Shown here: positions 1 to 8,901 of the stretch, in pieces
How positions within the stretch are numbered: position 1 is the stretch's first letter
Layout: each line of letters starts with the position of its first letter
NCBI GenBank assembly: GCA_963738615.1
Contig: CAVTXI010000019.1
Location: forward strand, 1,488,001-1,552,000
DNA length: 64,000 nucleotides
Origin: CAVTWY01 sp963738615
Lineage (GTDB): Bacteria > Pseudomonadota > Gammaproteobacteria > Burkholderiales > Burkholderiaceae_C
Direction: 5' to 3'
Notes under the pieces: model-generated
Database searches by the model: none
The model's input: the letters and a program-made list of their open reading frames with translations, nothing else
Told to the model about the DNA's origin: nothing
Position numbers and translations under genes: made by a program

Positions 1-1
1 G

Positions 2-1621
2 AACGTCTGCTCGAAGTCGCAGCCGCTGTCGCAGTGCGCGCCGTCGGGCTTCGACGTGACCGGCGCCAACCTGGGCGCGAACATGGTGAACTGGTTGCGC
101 GGCAATGCCGACTCACGCTATCGCAGCCGCGATCACGTGCTCTCCGACACCGTCGGCGGCGCGCCGGTCTACGTCGGCAAGCCGCGGTTCCAGTACCTCG
201 AGAACGGCTACCAGACCTTCGCGACCAGCAACGCCTCGCGCGCGGGCATGGTGTACGTGCCGTCCAACGGCGGCATGCTGCATGCGTTCCGCGCGTCCGA
301 CGGGCAAGAGGAGTGGGCGTTCGTGCCCTCGATGGTCATGGACCGCATGTACCGCCTGGCCGACAACGACTACGCGAGCAAGCATGAGTACTTCGTCAAC
401 GCCACGCCGGTGATCGGTGACGTGTGGGTTCCGGCGTTGAACGCGTGGCGCACGATCCTCGTCGGCGGCCTCGGCGCCGGTGGTCGAGGCTACTACGCGC
501 TCGATGTCACCGACCCCGCCAACCCGCAGGCCCTTTGGGAGTTCACCAACGACAGCCTCGGCGGCAACGACAACCTCGGCCTGACCTTCGGCAACCCGGT
601 GATCACGAAGCGCGCCGATGGCACGTGGGTCGTGATGTTCACGTCGGGCTACAACAACGTCTCGCCCGGCGACGGTAACGGGCGCCTGTTTGTCGTCGAC
701 GCTCGCACGGGCCAACGTCTGGACGAGATCGAGACGTTCACCAGTGCTGGCGTCAAGGCCGGCACCACGACAGCGCCCAGTGGCCTGGGCAAGATCAACG
801 CGTGGGTCGAATCCCAGACCGACAACACGACGCTGCGCGTCTACGGCGGTGACTTCCTTGGCAGTGTCTGGCGCTTCGACATCGACAATCGCGTGCAGCC
901 GAACCATGCCGCGCTGCGCCTGGCCTATCTGCGTGACGGCACCAAGGCGCAGCCGATCACGACCCGCCCCGAGCTCGTGAACGTCCCCTCGGGCGGCGCG
1001 TCCCATGCGGTGGTTTACGTCGGCACGGGCGTGATGCTGCGCACGAACGACTTGGCGGATGCCGGCGTGCAGAGCGTCTACGCGATCAAGGATTCGCTGA
1101 CCAACACCCCGCTGGGGGATTTGCGGGCGCGCGCCAACGTCGTCGAGCAGACGCTGACGATCGCGGGCAGCAATTCACGCACCGTGACCAACCACCCGGT
1201 CGACTGGTCGGTCAAGAACGGCTGGCGCGTTGACCTTCCGACGAGCGGCGAGCGCGTAAACATCGACATGCGTCTGGCGCTCTCGACGCTGGTGGTGGGC
1301 ACCAACGCTCCCGCGACGCTCGGCATCTGTTCCGAGAGCGGTGGCCAGTCGTTCCTGTACAAGTTCGACTTCATGAACGGCTCGAGCCTGCCGGGTAGTG
1401 GCGGCACGGTCGGTATCTCGTTGGGCAACAACTACGTGGTGGGTATTGGCGTGATGCAGCTGTGGTCCGACCCGGGCATTGGGGGCAGCGGCGCTGGCGG
1501 CGGTGGCGCGGTCGCACGCACGCAGATGGGCGACGGCACCGTCAGGACCGACGGGCTGTACACGCCGACTTCCGCGGCAGTCGAGGGGCGCCGCACCTCG
1601 TGGCGCGAGTTGGTCAATTGA
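2..1621 (+). CDS. pilY1: PilY1 type IV pilus tip/assembly protein, C-terminal part (5' truncated by window)
   Basis: The reading frame is open from base 2, so the start lies outside the window and about 540 C-terminal residues remain. The protein resembles the C-terminal beta-propeller of PilY1/PilC (Neisseria PilC family), with blade-like stretches such as GMVYVPSNGGMLHAF, GGRGYYALDVTDP and GNGRLFVVDARTG. In the family this propeller binds calcium and helps control pilus retraction, adhesion and surface sensing; the protein sits at the pilus tip. The tail is Gly-rich (GGSGAGGGGAV) and ends in ordinary polar sequence. The stop codon overlaps the next start (TGATG at 1619-1623). Minor pilin genes would be expected upstream but cannot be seen. 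Family assignment is firm; calcium binding was not verified residue by residue. Confidence 0.9.
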   Translation, partial: NVCSKSQPLSQCAPSGFDVTGANLGANMVNWLRGNADSRYRSRDHVLSDTVGGAPVYVGKPRFQYLENGYQTFATSNASRAGMVYVPSNGGMLHAFRASDGQEEWAFVPSMVMDRMYRLADNDYASKHEYFVNATPVIGDVWVPALNAWRTILVGGLGAGGRGYYALDVTDPANPQALWEFTNDSLGGNDNLGLTFGNPVITKRADGTWVVMFTSGYNNVSPGDGNGRLFVVDARTGQRLDEIETFTSAGVKAGTTTAPSGLGKINAWVESQTDNTTLRVYGGDFLGSVWRFDIDNRVQPNHAALRLAYLRDGTKAQPITTRPELVNVPSGGASHAVVYVGTGVMLRTNDLADAGVQSVYAIKDSLTNTPLGDLRARANVVEQTLTIAGSNSRTVTNHPVDWSVKNGWRVDLPTSGERVNIDMRLALSTLVVGTNAPATLGICSESGGQSFLYKFDFMNGSSLPGSGGTVGISLGNNYVVGIGVMQLWSDPGIGGSGAGGGGAVARTQMGDGTVRTDGLYTPTSAAVEGRRTSWRELVN

Positions 1622-2422
1622 TGGGTGGCGTGGCGGCGAGGCGGCGATCACAAGTTCGCCGCCTCGCTCCGTGCGTTGCGGTGACTGTTGCGGTGCACGC
1701 CGCTGTGCTCACCATGCCGATGCGTCCGGCATCGGCGCGCGGTCAGGCGCTGCCTGTAGCAGCGCTGCAAGTGCGGTCCTTAGCAGCGGCATCGCCCGCG
1801 GCCATGATGGCTCCACCCGTGCCGACGGCGCCGGCGCGAAAGCTCGCTGAGGCGCCATCGGCGCCATCGGCGCCAACGCTGCAACCACCGGAACCGATCG
1901 CACCCGCCGCTCGGCCCGCAGCGGGTGCGCCATCGAGCGCGGCGCGGCTGAGCCCGGCGGCGTCCTCCGCGCCACGTGAGGGTTCCGAAGCGGCGCCGAA
2001 CGCGCCGGCAAGCTTGCCGCAGGAGGAGGCTGACTCGCGCCAGGAACGTCTCGCCTGACGTGTCCACGGCGCTTCCTGGATGGCTGGTACGGCCGGGTCT
2101 GGCCGACGAGGATGACCTGTTCCTCGCGCGCTCGCTCCTGACGCTGCCGCCGCAGCCGCTCGCTCCGGTGATCCTTCCCGACGTTGACTCGGTCGGTCCC
2201 GGCGAGCGTCATCGCGGCGAGTTGACGCTCTTCATCGACGAAACGGGCACCGTCGTGCGCGTGCGTTCCGAAACCGTTGACCTGCCGACCGAACTCGAAG
2301 AGGCCGCGCGGCGCGCGTTCATGGAGGTGCGCTTCGCACCGGGCGAGCTTGCGGATCTGGGCGCCGTCAAGTCGCGCATCCGGGTCGAGGTCGTGTTCGA
2401 CGGCGGCACTGCGCAGCATTAA
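1621..2422 (+). CDS. TonB-like proline/alanine-rich periplasmic protein, frameshifted
   Basis: The ATG at 1621 overlaps the pilY1 stop. The first part reads in one frame to a stop at 2056-2058: a short basic N-terminus, a hydrophobic stretch (LAPCVAVTVAVHAAVL) like a membrane anchor, then a long Pro/Ala-rich linker. The rest continues in the +1 frame to 2422 and holds a TonB-C-like module (RGELTLFIDETGTVVRVR ... RIRVEVVFDGG). Anchor, Pro-rich linker and small C-terminal domain are the TonB layout. A single extra base near 2040-2058 explains the break. No exbB or exbD lies nearby, so energy transduction is not shown; the position after pilY1 might suggest a pilus-related job. Family level is moderately sure, function unknown. 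Confidence 0.6.
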
Positions 2423-2466
2423 GCCGCCTTGCCCGGCGCCAGCGTCGGCGTCGGCCAACACCGCGG

Positions 2467-3303
2467 ATGCGAGAATCAATCGCATTCGCCGTTCCCGACA
2501 CACACCCCTTGATCGACATCGATCGCGTCTCGTTCGGTTACGACACCGGGCGCCTCATCCTCAGTGACATCTCGCTGCACTTCCAGCGCGGCAAGATCAC
2601 GGCCATCCTGGGCGGGTCGGGCTGTGGCAAGACGACGCTGCTGCGCCTGATCGGCGGCACCAACCGAGTGACGTCCGGGCGTGTCGTCTTCGACGGCGAG
2701 GTCATCGACACCCACAACCGTGAACAGCTCATGCGCCTGCGTCGGCGCATGGGCATGCTGTTCCAGTTCGGCGCGCTCTTCACCGACCTTTCGGTCTTCG
2801 ACAACGTTGCGTTCCCGTTGCGTGAGCACACCGACCTGAGCGAGCCGATGATCCGCGACATCGTGCTGATGAAGCTCAACGCGGTCGGCCTGCGCGGCGC
2901 GGCGAAGCTGGCGATTTCGGAGGTGTCGGGTGGCATGGCGCGGCGCATCGCACTCGCGCGGGCGATTGCGCTCGACCCCGAAGTCATCATGTACGACGAA
3001 CCCTTCGCGGGGCTCGACCTGATCTCGATGGGTGTGGCCGCGCAGCTGATCCGCAAGCTGACCGATGCCACCGGCGCGACGGCGCTGGTGGTGTCGCACG
3101 ACGTGCCCGAGTGCATGTCGATCAGCGACCACGTGATCCTGCTCGCCAATGGCGGCCGAGTCGTCGCGCAGGGCACGCCGAAAGAGCTGATGGACTCGAA
3201 CGACGCCGAAGTACGCCAGTTCGTGCGCGGCGATCCCGACGGGCCGGTGAAGTTCCACTACCAAGCCGCGCCGATGGCGCAGGACTTCGGGGTCGCGCCA
3301 TGA
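2467..3303 (+). CDS. mlaF: MlaF, ATP-binding subunit of the phospholipid ABC transporter
   Basis: ABC ATPase of 278 residues with Walker A GGSGCGKTT (about residues 49-57), signature VSGGMARR and Walker B VIMYDEPFAGLD (D177, E178). The GGMARR form of the signature is typical of MlaF/Ttg2A. It powers the inner-membrane MlaFEDB complex, which moves phospholipids between the inner membrane and periplasmic MlaC to keep the outer leaflet asymmetric. It is the first gene of an mlaF-E-D-A-C-B run on one strand. The start ATG at 2467 lacks a strong ribosome site, but the homology begins shortly after it. The C-terminal tail beyond residue 245 matches the extension seen in MlaF proteins. Confidence 0.95.
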   Translation: MRESIAFAVPDTHPLIDIDRVSFGYDTGRLILSDISLHFQRGKITAILGGSGCGKTTLLRLIGGTNRVTSGRVVFDGEVIDTHNREQLMRLRRRMGMLFQFGALFTDLSVFDNVAFPLREHTDLSEPMIRDIVLMKLNAVGLRGAAKLAISEVSGGMARRIALARAIALDPEVIMYDEPFAGLDLISMGVAAQLIRKLTDATGATALVVSHDVPECMSISDHVILLANGGRVVAQGTPKELMDSNDAEVRQFVRGDPDGPVKFHYQAAPMAQDFGVAP

Positions 3304-3361
3304 CCGCGCCGGGCCGCTCCCAAGCGGTCATCCCGAAGCGCGCAGCGCGGAGGGTTCGTCG

Positions 3362-4142
3362 ATGAATGCGCTCGCCGACCTTGGCGCTTGGATGCTGAAC
3401 GGCTTCCGCGGCCTGGGGCGCGCGTTTCTGTTCTTCCTGACGGTGCTGCGCAGCCTGCCCGCGTCGCTGCTGCGGCCCGGGCATCATCTTTGCGCAGATC
3501 CATGCGGTGGGGTTTCGGTCGCTGACGATCATCCTCGCGTCGGGGGTCGCCGTGGGCTTCGTGCTCGCGCTGCAGATGTACTACGCGCTGGTCGCCTACG
3601 GTGCGGCCGAGTCGCTGGGGCTGATCGTCAACCTGTCGCTCGTGCGCGAGTTGGGGCCCGTGGTCACGGCGCTGCTGTTCGCCGGGCGCGCGGGTACGTC
3701 GCTGACGGCCGAGATCGGTCTGATGAAAGCGGGCGAGCAACTCGCCGCGATGGAGATGATGGCGGTCGACCCGCGCTCACGCGTGCTGGCGCCGCGCTTC
3801 ATCGCCGGCGTGATTTCGATGCCGCTGTTGGCCGCGTTGTTCTCGGCGGTCGGCATCATGGGCGCGTATGTCGTCGCCGTCTCGCTGATCGGTTTGGACT
3901 CGGGCAACTTCTGGTCGATCATGCAGAGCAAAGTCAACGTCTTCCGCGACGTGGGCAACGGCCTGGCGAAGAGCTTCGTCTTCGGCATCGTTGCCACGGC
4001 GGTTGCGCTTTACCAGGGCTACGAAACCAAACCCACGCCCGAAGGCGTGGCCTACGCCACCACGCGCACCGTGGTGTTCGCTTCTCTCGCGGTGCTGGCG
4101 GCAGACTTCGTGATGACGGCGCTGATGTTCTCGACGCCCTGA
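3362..4142 (+). CDS. mlaE: MlaE permease subunit, frameshifted near 3478
   Basis: The ATG at 3362 follows a GGAGG ribosome site at 3350-3354. The N-terminal 35-40 residues (MNALADLGAWMLNGFRGLGR) read in one frame. The permease body, from GIIFAQIHAVGFRSLTII to the stop at 4142, reads in the next. Total length is 3n+1, which fits one extra base in the GC-rich stretch around 3474-3482 and restores a normal protein of about 259 residues. The body has the family hallmark LVRELGPVVTALLFAGRAGT and about five membrane spans. It forms the transmembrane core of the MlaFEDB transporter with MlaF and MlaD. Apart from the shift nothing is missing, so sequence error is more likely than a pseudogene. Confidence 0.88.
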
Positions 4143-4208
4143 CGGCCGCCGCCGCAAAGAGCCAGAGCCAGATCGAGTACAAGAGTCAAGAGCCGAAAGG
4201 AAATTCGC

Positions 4209-4694
4209 ATGGGTGCACGCAAGCTCGAAACCCTGGTCGGTGTTTTCGTCCTCATGGGCATCGCCGCGATCGTGTTTCTGGCGCTGAAGGCCGCGAACCT
4301 CGCGAGCTTCGGCCAGACCGACGGCTACCGCGTCACGGCCAAGTTCGACAACATCGGCGGCCTGAAGCCGCGCGCCCCGGTGCGCAGCGCAGGCGTCACG
4401 GTGGGGCGCGTCGTGAGCATCAAGCTCGACCCCAAGTCGTTCCAAGGCGTCGTCACACTCGAGCTCGACAAAGACGTGCAGTTCCCGAAAGACTCTTCGG
4501 CCAAGATCCTCACCGCCGGTCTGCTGGGCGACCAGTACATCGGCATCGAGCCGGGCGCCGACGAGAAGAACCTCGAGGGCGGTGGACGCATCGTGCAGAC
4601 CCAGTCCGCGGTCGTGCTCGAGAACCTCATCGGCCAACTGCTGTTCGACCGCGCCGACTCGGCGGGGTCGGCGGCTTCGGGAGCTTCGAAGTGA
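4209..4694 (+). CDS. mlaD: MlaD, MCE-domain substrate-binding subunit
   Basis: Protein of 161 residues: a short cytoplasmic N-terminus, one membrane span (about residues 10-28) and a single MCE domain (about 38-116, with KFDNIGGLKPRAPVRSAGV and LLGDQYIGIEPG). In the family it forms a hexameric ring in the periplasm over MlaE, with a hydrophobic pore for lipids. The start ATG has AAAGGA at 4196-4201 as ribosome site. A Ser/Ala-rich tail follows residue 150. Its stop overlaps the GTG start of mlaA (GTGA at 4691-4694). Confidence 0.93.
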   Translation: MGARKLETLVGVFVLMGIAAIVFLALKAANLASFGQTDGYRVTAKFDNIGGLKPRAPVRSAGVTVGRVVSIKLDPKSFQGVVTLELDKDVQFPKDSSAKILTAGLLGDQYIGIEPGADEKNLEGGGRIVQTQSAVVLENLIGQLLFDRADSAGSAASGASK

Positions 4695-5528
4695 AGCAGC
4701 CATTCATCTCCATGGCCTCGGGTTCGGCGTGGTGCGGCGCGTGGCGCGTGCTGGCCGCGTTGTTGCTGGCGGTGCTCACGGGTTGCGCAACGGTGCCTGG
4801 CGGCAGCGGCGCCGCGGCTTCTTCGGGCGGCGCACCGTCGGTGGTGCGTCAGGCCCACCCGAAGGATCCGTGGGAGTCCTGGAACCGGGGCATCTACTGC
4901 GTTCAACGAAACGGTTGATGAAGCCGTGCTCAAGCCGGTGGCGCAGTCCTACGTGAAGGTCATGCCCGAGTTCGTGCGCACGACGATCGGCAACTTCTTC
5001 GGCAACTTCGGCGACGCGTGGTCCACCGTCAACCACTTCCTGCAAGGCAAGCTGCAAAGCGGCCTCGAGATGGGCATGCGCGTAGGCTTGAACACGGTCT
5101 TCGGGCTCGGTGGCCTGCTCGACATCGCGAGCGAGGCCGGCCTGGACCGGCGTGACGAAGACTTCGGCCAGACGCTGGGCGTGTGGGGCTTGCCCGCGGG
5201 GCCGTACCTGGTGTGGCCGATCCTCGGGCCGTCGTCGTTACGCGAAACCGCGGCGATGCCGCTTGATCGTGGGTTGGTGGGCCCATCGCTCGCAATCAAC
5301 GACGGTGGCGTGGTCGCAGGCTTGACCGCACTGCAAGTCGTCGAAACGCGTGCGAAGCTGCTCGGCGCCAGCCGTCTGTTGGGTGACATCGCGCTCGACA
5401 AGTACGTTTTTACGCGCGACGCCTACCTTTCGCGCCGCCGCAGCCTGGTGTATGACGGCGACCCGCCCCCAGTGCCCGACGAAGACGCGGACGCAGACAA
5501 ACCGGTTCCCGCCGAGAAGAAAAAGTGA
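4691..5528 (+). CDS. mlaA: MlaA (VacJ) outer-membrane lipoprotein, frameshifted at about 4898
   Basis: The GTG at 4691 overlaps the mlaD stop; an in-frame ATG lies at 4712. The N-terminus is a lipoprotein signal ending LLAVLTGCATVPG, with lipidation at the Cys of LTGC. The first frame reads to DPWESWNRGIY, then breaks. The next frame continues AFNETVDEAVLKPVAQSY and the usual VacJ body (NFFGNFGDAWSTVNHFLQGK, GVWGLPAGPYLVWPILGPSS) to 5528. An extra T at 4898 accounts for the shift; the corrected protein is about 278 residues. MlaA removes misplaced phospholipids from the outer leaflet and passes them to MlaC. Its location between mlaD and mlaC puts the whole pathway in one operon. Confidence 0.88.
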
Positions 5529-5665
5529 GAAGAAGTGAGCCTGTGCAACCGGCACGGAACCATCGGCAGCGCCGGCGGCTCCGGTAGAGGGTGTCAACCC
5601 TGAACCCTACCCGGCGTTGAAGCGCGGACCCCCGGTGTGCCGGGCGTTAGAAAAGGAAACAAGCG

Positions 5666-6277
5666 ATGTCGAAGAACTTCAAACACCTGCTGGCCGTCAC
5701 GTTGGCCGCGTTCACGATCACCGCGAGCGCGCAGACCTCGGCCGATGGGCTGGTGAAGACCCTTTCCAACGAAGTCATCGACACCGTCAAAGCCGACAAG
5801 GCGATGCAGGGCGGCGACGTTGGCAAGATCGTCGACCTGGTCGACGCCAAGGTGCTGCCGCACATGGACTTCAAGCGCATGACCGCGTCGGCTGTCGGCC
5901 GCAATTGGCGCACCGCGACGCCCGAGCAGCAACAGAAGCTGCAAGACGAGTTCAAGCTGCTGTTGGTGCGCACCTACGCTGGCGCGCTGACCGAAGTGCG
6001 TGAGGGCACGGTCGTGAACCTGAAGCCGATGCGTGCCGCGGCCGAAGACACCGAAGTTGTCGTGCGCACCGAAGTCAAGACGAAGGGCGAACCGATCCAA
6101 CTCGACTACCGTCTCTACAAAGACGGCGACAAGTGGCGCGTCTATGACATGAACGTACTCGGTGTCTGGCTGGTCGATCAGTACCGCTCGAGCTTCCAGC
6201 AGGAAGTCACGGCCGGCGGCGTCGATGGCCTGATCGCCAAGCTGGTCGAGCGCAACAAGAAGGCCTCGGGCAAGTAG
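5666..6277 (+). CDS. mlaC: MlaC periplasmic phospholipid-binding protein
   Basis: Protein of 203 residues with a Sec signal peptide (MSKNFKHLLAVTLAAFTITASA, about 22 residues) and the Tol-Tol-Ttg2/MlaC fold, including VLPHMDFKRMTASAVGRNW, LLLVRTYAGAL and YDMNVLGVWLVDQYRSSF. In the family it carries phospholipids across the periplasm between MlaA in the outer membrane and MlaD in the inner membrane. AAAAGGAAAC just upstream (5652-5661) is the ribosome site. A 137-base gap separates it from mlaA, the largest inside the operon; no clear terminator is seen there. Confidence 0.94.
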   Translation: MSKNFKHLLAVTLAAFTITASAQTSADGLVKTLSNEVIDTVKADKAMQGGDVGKIVDLVDAKVLPHMDFKRMTASAVGRNWRTATPEQQQKLQDEFKLLLVRTYAGALTEVREGTVVNLKPMRAAAEDTEVVVRTEVKTKGEPIQLDYRLYKDGDKWRVYDMNVLGVWLVDQYRSSFQQEVTAGGVDGLIAKLVERNKKASGK

Positions 6278-6296
6278 GCAGGCAACGAAGGCACCC

Positions 6297-6578
6297 GTGT
6301 CGGATCTCGTCCTGCCCGCACGCGTCACGCTCGCCGAAGCCTCGGCGGCGGCGCGCGAACTCACCGTGAAAGTCGCTGCGCCCAACGGCGCAGCGACGCC
6401 GCTCGTGATCGACGCAAGCGCGGTGAAGGCCTTCGACAGCAGCGCCTTCGCGGTCATGCTCGAGGTCGCGCGCCGCGCCCCGGGCCGCGGTGTCCGCATC
6501 AGCGGTGCACCTGCGTCGATGGTGGCACTGGCGAAGCTTTACGGCGTCGACGAACTGCTCGAGTTCGAAGGCGCTTGA
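6297..6578 (+). CDS. mlaB: MlaB, STAS-domain regulator of the Mla transporter
   Basis: Small STAS-domain protein of 93 residues starting with GTG at 6297. The core LVIDASAVKAFDSSAFAVML carries the conserved D47-S48-S49 turn of STAS folds, and the second half (RGVRISGAPASMVALAKLYG) matches the usual beta-alpha units. In E. coli, MlaB binds the ATPase MlaF and is needed for transporter assembly and activity. It closes the mla operon 19 bases after mlaC. Identity rests on fold and position together. Confidence 0.85.
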   Translation: MSDLVLPARVTLAEASAAARELTVKVAAPNGAATPLVIDASAVKAFDSSAFAVMLEVARRAPGRGVRISGAPASMVALAKLYGVDELLEFEGA

Positions 6579-6641
6579 CCTCGCGCCGACTCCGTGATCG
6601 CGCGCAGCGCTCGCAGCGCCGCGTATTGCCCCGAGTTGTCC

Positions 6642-6662
6642 GGTGCTACCATGGTGTTACCA
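6642..6662. promoter_or_regulatory. Operator-like 10-bp direct repeat upstream of the ParD/ParE-type pair
   Basis: GGTGCTACCA (6642-6651) is followed one base later by GGTGTTACCA (6653-6662). The two copies differ at one base and repeat every 11 bases, about one helical turn, so a dimeric ribbon-helix-helix repressor could bind both on one face. The centre also contains the palindrome CCATGG. It sits 20 bases before the antitoxin start, where antitoxins of this type autoregulate. The repeat is seen; its role is inferred. Confidence 0.6.
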
Positions 6663-6681
6663 AGCATGTTTGGAGTCGATG

Positions 6682-6966
6682 ATGACGACCACGTCCCTCA
6701 AACTGCCCGACGAACTCAAGTCGCGCGCTTCGGCCGTCGCGCAGGAGCGCGGCGTCACGCCTCATGCCTTCATGGTCGAAGCGATTGCCGTGGCAACGGC
6801 CATGGCCGAGAAGCGCGCCTCGTTCGTGGCCGAGGCTCTGGCGGCGGACGCACAGATGATCGAGTCCGGCAAGGGCTTCGATGCCGATGACGTGCATGCG
6901 TGGCTTCGCGCAAGGGCCACCGGCAAGAGCGCACGCAAGCCGCGCGCGAAATCGTGGTGCGGCTGA
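6682..6966 (+). CDS. Antitoxin of a ParD/ParE-type toxin-antitoxin pair (ribbon-helix-helix)
   Basis: Protein of about 94 residues. The N-terminus (MTTTSLKLPDELKSRASAVA) is a typical ribbon-helix-helix DNA-binding segment: a short beta strand with alternating residues, then two helices. The Ala/Glu-rich helical tail would wrap the toxin. The ATG at 6682 is chosen because TTGGAG at 6670-6675 lies six bases upstream; the adjacent ATG at 6679 is the alternative. The gene overlaps the downstream toxin by 13 bases. In this family the antitoxin neutralises the toxin and represses its own promoter, probably at the repeat at 6642-6662. Confidence 0.8.
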   Translation: MTTTSLKLPDELKSRASAVAQERGVTPHAFMVEAIAVATAMAEKRASFVAEALAADAQMIESGKGFDADDVHAWLRARATGKSARKPRAKSWCG

Positions 6967-7250
6967 GCTATTCGCAGCGCGCCCTCGTTGACCTGGTGCG
7001 ACTGAGCGACTTCCTGCTCGCAACCGATCCCGCTGCCGCGGTCGCAACCGTCGAGGTCATCGAAGAGGCCGTCAACATCCTGAGTCGCCATCCGCTGATC
7101 GGCCGTCCTGCCGAAGCAGGACTGCGCGAGCTGGTGATCTCCCGCGGCAAGACGGGCTACGTGGCGCTGTACCGCCACGATGCGCAGGCCGACGTGGTGC
7201 GCGTGCTGGCGATTCGGCACCAGCGCGAGTTTGGTTACGGCGCCTCGTGA
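6954..7250 (+). CDS. ParE/RelE-fold toxin
   Basis: Protein of 98 residues with the ParE pattern: VRLSYSQRALVDLVRLSDFL, then ILSRHPLIGRPAEAGLREL, GYVALYRHD and VRVLAIRHQRE. The HP..GR, YR and IRH.RE elements are those of the ParE/RelE superfamily plasmid-stabilisation toxins. The start is GTG at 6954 (or 6957), inside the antitoxin's last codons, which couples the two translations. ParE toxins poison DNA gyrase whereas RelE members cut mRNA on ribosomes; the sequence alone leaves this open, though the lack of an obvious RelE catalytic set favours ParE. Confidence 0.82.
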   Translation: MVRLSYSQRALVDLVRLSDFLLATDPAAAVATVEVIEEAVNILSRHPLIGRPAEAGLRELVISRGKTGYVALYRHDAQADVVRVLAIRHQREFGYGAS

Positions 7251-7316
7251 CGCCTGCTTTGCGCGGCTGCTTCGGCGAAGAAAGAGCTGGCGTGCGGCTC
7301 GGCCAAGCAACAGCCC

Positions 7317-8762
7317 TCAGCTTTCCTCGTCCCACGAGAACCCGTCGCGCGCCACCAGCGCGCTCGCCGCGGGCGGCCCCCACGAGCCCGCGGCGTAGGG
7401 CTTCGGCCCTTCGCCGTCCTGCGCCCAATGCGCAAGGATCGGTTCGACCCAGCGCCACGCCTGCTCCTGTTCGTCGCTGCGCACGAACAGCGCCAGCCGG
7501 CCCGCCAACGCGTCGAGCAGCAGTCGTTCGTAGCCGCCGACGCGTTTGGCCGCGAAGGCCTTGTCGAAGTCGAGGTCGAGCGCGACCGGCGCCAGGCGCT
7601 CGTTGCTGCCGCTGCCCTTGGCCGCGAGCAGGTGCAGCTCGAGGCCGTCTTCGGGTTGCAGCTTGATCAGCAGCTTGTTCGCACGGTTGCTGCCCGGAAA
7701 GATCGCGTGCGGCACGGGCCGGAAGTTGACGACGATGTGCGCGTCGCGCCCCGCCAGCCGCTTGCCGGTGCGCAGGTAAAACGGAACACCCGACCAGCGC
7801 CAGTTCTGCACCTGCGTACGCAGCGCGACGAAGGTTTCGGTGGCGCTGGCGGGCGGGACCTTCGCTTCCTCGAGATACCCCGGCACGAGTTGGCCGTCCA
7901 AGCGCCCGCTGCGGTACTGGCCGCGCACGACGTCGCGCGCGACGCGTTCGGGCGTGAAGGGCTCGAGCGCGCGCAGCACTTTCAGCTTCTCGTCGCGGAT
8001 CGCGAAGGCGTCGTCGCTCGTCGGCGGCTCCATCGCGATCATCGTCAGCAGTTGCAGCGCGTGGTTCTGCACCATGTCGCGCAGCGCGCCGGTGCGGTCG
8101 TAGAAGTCGCCTCGCGTTCCGACGCCGATGCCTTCGGCGATCGTGATCTGGATGTTCGCGATGCTCTCGCGCCGCCACAGCGGTTCGAACAAGGCATTGC
8201 CGAAGCGCAGTGCCATCAGGTTCTGCACCGCGGGCTTGCCCAGGTAGTGGTCGATGCGCAGCGCCTGCGCCTCGGTGAACGCGGCGCGCACCGCGCGGTT
8301 GATCTCCTGCGCGCTCGCAAGGTCGTGACCAAGCGGCTTCTCGAGCACGACGCGCACGTTGGGGCTGTTCAAGCCCACCCGGCCGAGTTGCGCGCAGATG
8401 CCGGTGAACAGGTGCGGGCTCGTCGCGAGGAAGAACACGACCGTGTCGGCGCCGCGCTCGTCGATCCAGCCTTTCAACGCGGCGTAGTCTTCTTCGCGCG
8501 ACAGGTCCATGCGCCGGTAGTGCAGCAGCGACGCGAAGCGGGCGAACTCGTCGTCGCTGGGACGCTTGGCTTCTTCGACCTCGGCGAAACGTTCGCGGAT
8601 GAAGGCGCGATAGCCGTCGTCGGTCTTGTCGTCGCGCGCCACCGCCAGGATGCGGCCACCCTCGGGAAGCTTGCCGTGGCGGTGTGCCTGGAACAGGGAC
8701 GGCATCAGCTTGCGCCACGTCAGGTCGCCGGTGCCGCCGAAGAGGATCAGATCGAAGCTCAT
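7317..8762 (-). CDS. zwf: Glucose-6-phosphate 1-dehydrogenase
   Basis: Protein of 481 residues, full length for the family. The N-terminal Rossmann motif is LILFGGTGDLTWRKLMPSLF. The active-site segment is RIDHYLGKPAVQNLMALRF, whose His and Lys are the substrate-binding and catalytic region of G6PD; VVLEKPLGHDL is also conserved. It oxidises glucose-6-phosphate to 6-phosphogluconolactone with NADP+ as first step of the oxidative pentose phosphate or Entner-Doudoroff route. It is divergent from tal-pgi, with a 139-base shared upstream region. No pgl, edd or eda is in the window. Confidence 0.97.
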   Translation of the reverse strand: MSFDLILFGGTGDLTWRKLMPSLFQAHRHGKLPEGGRILAVARDDKTDDGYRAFIRERFAEVEEAKRPSDDEFARFASLLHYRRMDLSREEDYAALKGWIDERGADTVVFFLATSPHLFTGICAQLGRVGLNSPNVRVVLEKPLGHDLASAQEINRAVRAAFTEAQALRIDHYLGKPAVQNLMALRFGNALFEPLWRRESIANIQITIAEGIGVGTRGDFYDRTGALRDMVQNHALQLLTMIAMEPPTSDDAFAIRDEKLKVLRALEPFTPERVARDVVRGQYRSGRLDGQLVPGYLEEAKVPPASATETFVALRTQVQNWRWSGVPFYLRTGKRLAGRDAHIVVNFRPVPHAIFPGSNRANKLLIKLQPEDGLELHLLAAKGSGSNERLAPVALDLDFDKAFAAKRVGGYERLLLDALAGRLALFVRSDEQEQAWRWVEPILAHWAQDGEGPKPYAAGSWGPPAASALVARDGFSWDEES

Positions 8763-8901
8763 GCCCTGATTGTCGGGCTGCGGTCATGCCAACCTCCAGT
8801 CAACGTCAGGCAACACCTGCCTTCCCGCGATGCGGGAGCGGGCTTGCGCCGCCGGTGCCCAGCCACACCAACACGACATGGCATCGCGGTTTAATGCCGC
8901 C

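Noticed and set aside
3362..4918. One 518-codon frame spanning mlaE, mlaD and the start of mlaA
   Set aside because: Its middle is low-complexity shadow sequence. It is produced by the mlaE frameshift; true MlaE, MlaD and MlaA read in other frames.
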